6,469 nt of DNA from Phycisphaerales bacterium (GTDB lineage: Bacteria > Planctomycetota > Phycisphaerae > Tepidisphaerales > Tepidisphaeraceae), in NCBI GenBank assembly GCA_028288875.1, contig JAQGHK010000257.1, positions 1-6,469 of the forward strand, given 5' to 3'. Under the pieces are notes generated by a model. The model had not been told where the DNA came from. It was given only the letters and a program-made list of their open reading frames with translations, and did no database searches. Below are positions 4,527 to 6,469 of this stretch, one piece after another. The first letter of the stretch is position 1. Each line of letters starts with the position of its first letter. The position numbers were made by a program, and so were the translations under genes.

Positions 4527-6469
4527 CTACACGACGGCCGCGTGAGGCACCACGATTTCGTGCGTTGCCGCCGTCTGCCGCCGCGTGGTGATCCAGCGGA
4601 TGACGACATAGAATACCGGCGTGAACAGCAGGCCGAAGAGCGTCACGCCCAGCATGCCGCTGAAGACGGCCGTGCCGAGCGAGCGACGCATTTCATAGCC
4701 TGGGCCGGTGGCGATGATCAACGGTACGGTGCCGAGGATGAAGGCGAATGACGTCATCAGGATCGGCCGCAAGCGAAGCCGGCCGGCCTCGACGGCGGCC
4801 GTCACACGGTCGTCGCCGGCGTCTTCACGCTCCTTGGCGAACTCCACGATCAGGATCGCGTTCTTGCACGCCAGGCCGACGAGCACGACGAAGCCGATCT
4901 GCGTCAGCACGTTGTTATCCATGCCGCGAAACCACACGCCGACGATGGCGCACAGCAAACTCATCGGCACAATCAGAATAATCACCAGCGGCAGCGACCA
5001 GCTTTCATAGAGCGCCGCCAGCGTGAGGAACACAAACAGCACGCACAGAGGGAAGATGAAGATGGCCGTGTTGCCGGCGAGGATTTGCTGGAAATACAGG
5101 CCCGTCCAGCTGTAGCCGAAGCCTTGCGGCAACTTGGTCTCGGCCAGTTCATTCATGGCAGCGATGGCTTGGCTGCTGGACGCGCCGGGGGCGGCATTGC
5201 CGTTAATGTCGGCCGCGGGGTAGAGGTTATATCGAGTGACAAATTCTGGCCCGGTGACCTGCCGGAACGTGGTGAGCGAGCCGAGCGGCACCATCGCGCC
5301 CTTGTCGCTGCGGGCTCGGAGCTTGGCGATGTCTTCCGGCTCCAGGCGGTGCGCGGCATCGGCTGCGACGGTCACGCGGAATGTGCGGCCGAAGACGTTG
5401 AAGTCGTTCACGTAGGCTGAGCCGACATTGACCTGCAACGCGTCGAGGACGTTCTGCGTCGGCACGCCGAGCATCTCGGCCCGCGATCGATCAATATCAG
5501 CGTAAATCTGCGGCGAACTCGCGTGGAACTGCGTGAACACGCCGGCCAATCGCGGATCGGTGGCGGCGGCCTGGATCAATTGATTGCTGGCCTCCTGCAG
5601 CGCGTTGCTGCCTCGGCCGGAGCGGTCCTGCACTTCGAAGGTGAAGCCACCGAGTGAGCCGATGCCGCTGACCGTCGGCGGGGGGATGATGAAGATCATT
5701 GCGCCCTTGAGGTCGGCCAGCCGCGCAGTGGCGTCTTTCATGATCGTCTGCAGGTCCTCCCCGGCCTTATCGCGGTTGGCGAAGGTGTCGAGGGCGCTGT
5801 AGATGGCGCCGGCGTTGGTGGCGTTGGTTTGCGTCGCGCCGGAGAAGCCGGAGAACGCGACCGTGCGGGCGACGCCGGGCGTCTTCAGCAGGCGGCGGCT
5901 GATTTCCTGAACGATGCCGTCGGTGCGTTCCAGGGACGCACCATCGGGCAACTGAATGGCCGTGATGAAGTAACCTTGATCGGATGCCGGCACGAAGCCG
6001 GTTGGCACCTTGTTGAACATGAAACCGGTGGCCACCAACAGTCCGCCGTAGACCAGCAATACGACGACCGCAAACCGGGCCGTGCGGCGGACGACGCCGG
6101 CGTAGGCGTTTTCAGATGCGGCGAAACCGCGGTTGAAGATCCTGAAGAACCAGCCGAGTGAGAAGTTCCATAGCCGGTTGAACCAGCCGGCGGTTTCGCC
6201 GTGGGGCCGGAGGAAGACGGCACACATCGCCGGCGTCAGCGTGAGCGAACTGAACGCCGAGATGATCGTCGCGGCGGCAATCGTCAGCGCGAATTGCCGG
6301 TAAAACTGGCCGGAGATGCCGGAGATGAAGGCGGTCGGAATGAACACAGCGCTGAGCACCATTGCGATGGCGATGACCGGGCCGCTGACTTCGTCCATCG
6401 CTTTGAACGCCGCCTCGCGTGGCTTCAGGCCACGGCTGATGTGGCGCTCGACGTTTTCGACGACGACGA
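4527..6469 (-). CDS. RND-family (HAE1/AcrB-like) multidrug efflux permease, C-terminal part
   Basis: Inner-membrane proton-driven pump subunit that works as a trimer with a periplasmic adaptor and an outer-membrane channel. The frame is open to the right edge: VVVENVERHISRGLKPREAA precedes the internal Met at 6398, so the start is outside. About 646 of the usual 1040 or so residues are visible. They begin within TM4, just after the place of the conserved Asp-Asp proton relay. Next come TM5-TM6 (IAMVLSAVFIPTAF and following), TM7, the second periplasmic porter/docking loop (GFVPASDQGYF through the TNATNAGAIY region), and TM8-TM12. The relay lysine in GLACKNAILIVEF (codon 4865-4863) and the LRPILMTS motif are intact. 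The G-A-T-x-T-N-A-T-N-A-G segment recalls the MexF/OqxB side of the family (from memory). No frameshift is seen and the natural C-terminus is present (ends VVPHAAVV). The adaptor gene is probably just upstream, beyond 6469. The substrate cannot be told from sequence. Confidence 0.93.
   Translation of the reverse strand, partial: VVVENVERHISRGLKPREAAFKAMDEVSGPVIAIAMVLSAVFIPTAFISGISGQFYRQFALTIAAATIISAFSSLTLTPAMCAVFLRPHGETAGWFNRLWNFSLGWFFRIFNRGFAASENAYAGVVRRTARFAVVVLLVYGGLLVATGFMFNKVPTGFVPASDQGYFITAIQLPDGASLERTDGIVQEISRRLLKTPGVARTVAFSGFSGATQTNATNAGAIYSALDTFANRDKAGEDLQTIMKDATARLADLKGAMIFIIPPPTVSGIGSLGGFTFEVQDRSGRGSNALQEASNQLIQAAATDPRLAGVFTQFHASSPQIYADIDRSRAEMLGVPTQNVLDALQVNVGSAYVNDFNVFGRTFRVTVAADAAHRLEPEDIAKLRARSDKGAMVPLGSLTTFRQVTGPEFVTRYNLYPAADINGNAAPGASSSQAIAAMNELAETKLPQGFGYSWTGLYFQQILAGNTAIFIFPLCVLFVFLTLAALYESWSLPLVIILIVPMSLLCAIVGVWFRGMDNNVLTQIGFVVLVGLACKNAILIVEFAKEREDAGDDRVTAAVEAGRLRLRPILMTSFAFILGTVPLIIATGPGYEMRRSLGTAVFSGMLGVTLFGLLFTPVFYVVIRWITTRRQTAATHEIVVPHAAVV

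Noticed and set aside
1..6469. CRISPR array, insertion sequence, tRNA or rRNA
   Set aside because: No regularly spaced repeats, no transposase motifs with terminal repeats and no tRNA- or rRNA-like sequence were noticed when reading both strands.

Overview
This is a GC-rich bacterial window (roughly 60% or more GC by eye, strong G/C at third codon positions). It holds two gene blocks that converge near position 1100-1180. The best guess is a planctomycete-like bacterium. The pointers are the combination of an ECF41 sigma factor, a DUF1572/DinB-like gene, and a tandem ketosynthase pair whose first member has an acidic G-D-G motif and an insertion. This assignment is an inference from family memory and not a measured result.

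Plus strand, 1-1167: the 3' two thirds of an ECF41-type sigma factor (sigma-4 plus a fused SnoaL-like domain; the sigma-2 core lies before the window). Thirteen bases later comes a DUF1572 (DinB-like) gene that is clearly broken. It has an internal deletion, a stop at the site of an expected codon, a frameshift and no recognisable C-terminus. The stretch up to 1181 contains only decayed reading frames.

Minus strand, 6469 down to 1182: in transcription order, the C-terminal about 646 residues of an RND (HAE1/AcrB-like) efflux permease, a TetR-family repressor, and two FabF-type ketosynthases, KS-A and KS-B, joined by a 4-base ATGA overlap. KS-B (414 aa) is a near-standard FabF with Cys165-His305-Lys337-His342. 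KS-A (438 aa) keeps the catalytic residues (Cys189, His329, Lys360, His365). It carries about 15 extra residues before the nucleophile and an Asp at the position of the acyl-pocket Ile108 of E. coli FabF.

The most informative signal is regulatory. A palindrome with core ACGATCGT occurs just upstream of KS-A (3765-3778) and again upstream of tetR (4482-4495). At tetR it sits inside the 17-base spacer of a good sigma-70-like promoter (TTGCCG-17-TATGAT). The simplest reading is that the TetR protein represses itself and the KS pair in response to a small hydrophobic or lipid-like ligand. The RND pump next door would be a physically linked partner that exports the ligand or a product of the KS pair. 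Both sites are direct observations; the regulatory circuit and the shared function are inference. No RNA genes, insertion sequences or CRISPR arrays were seen.
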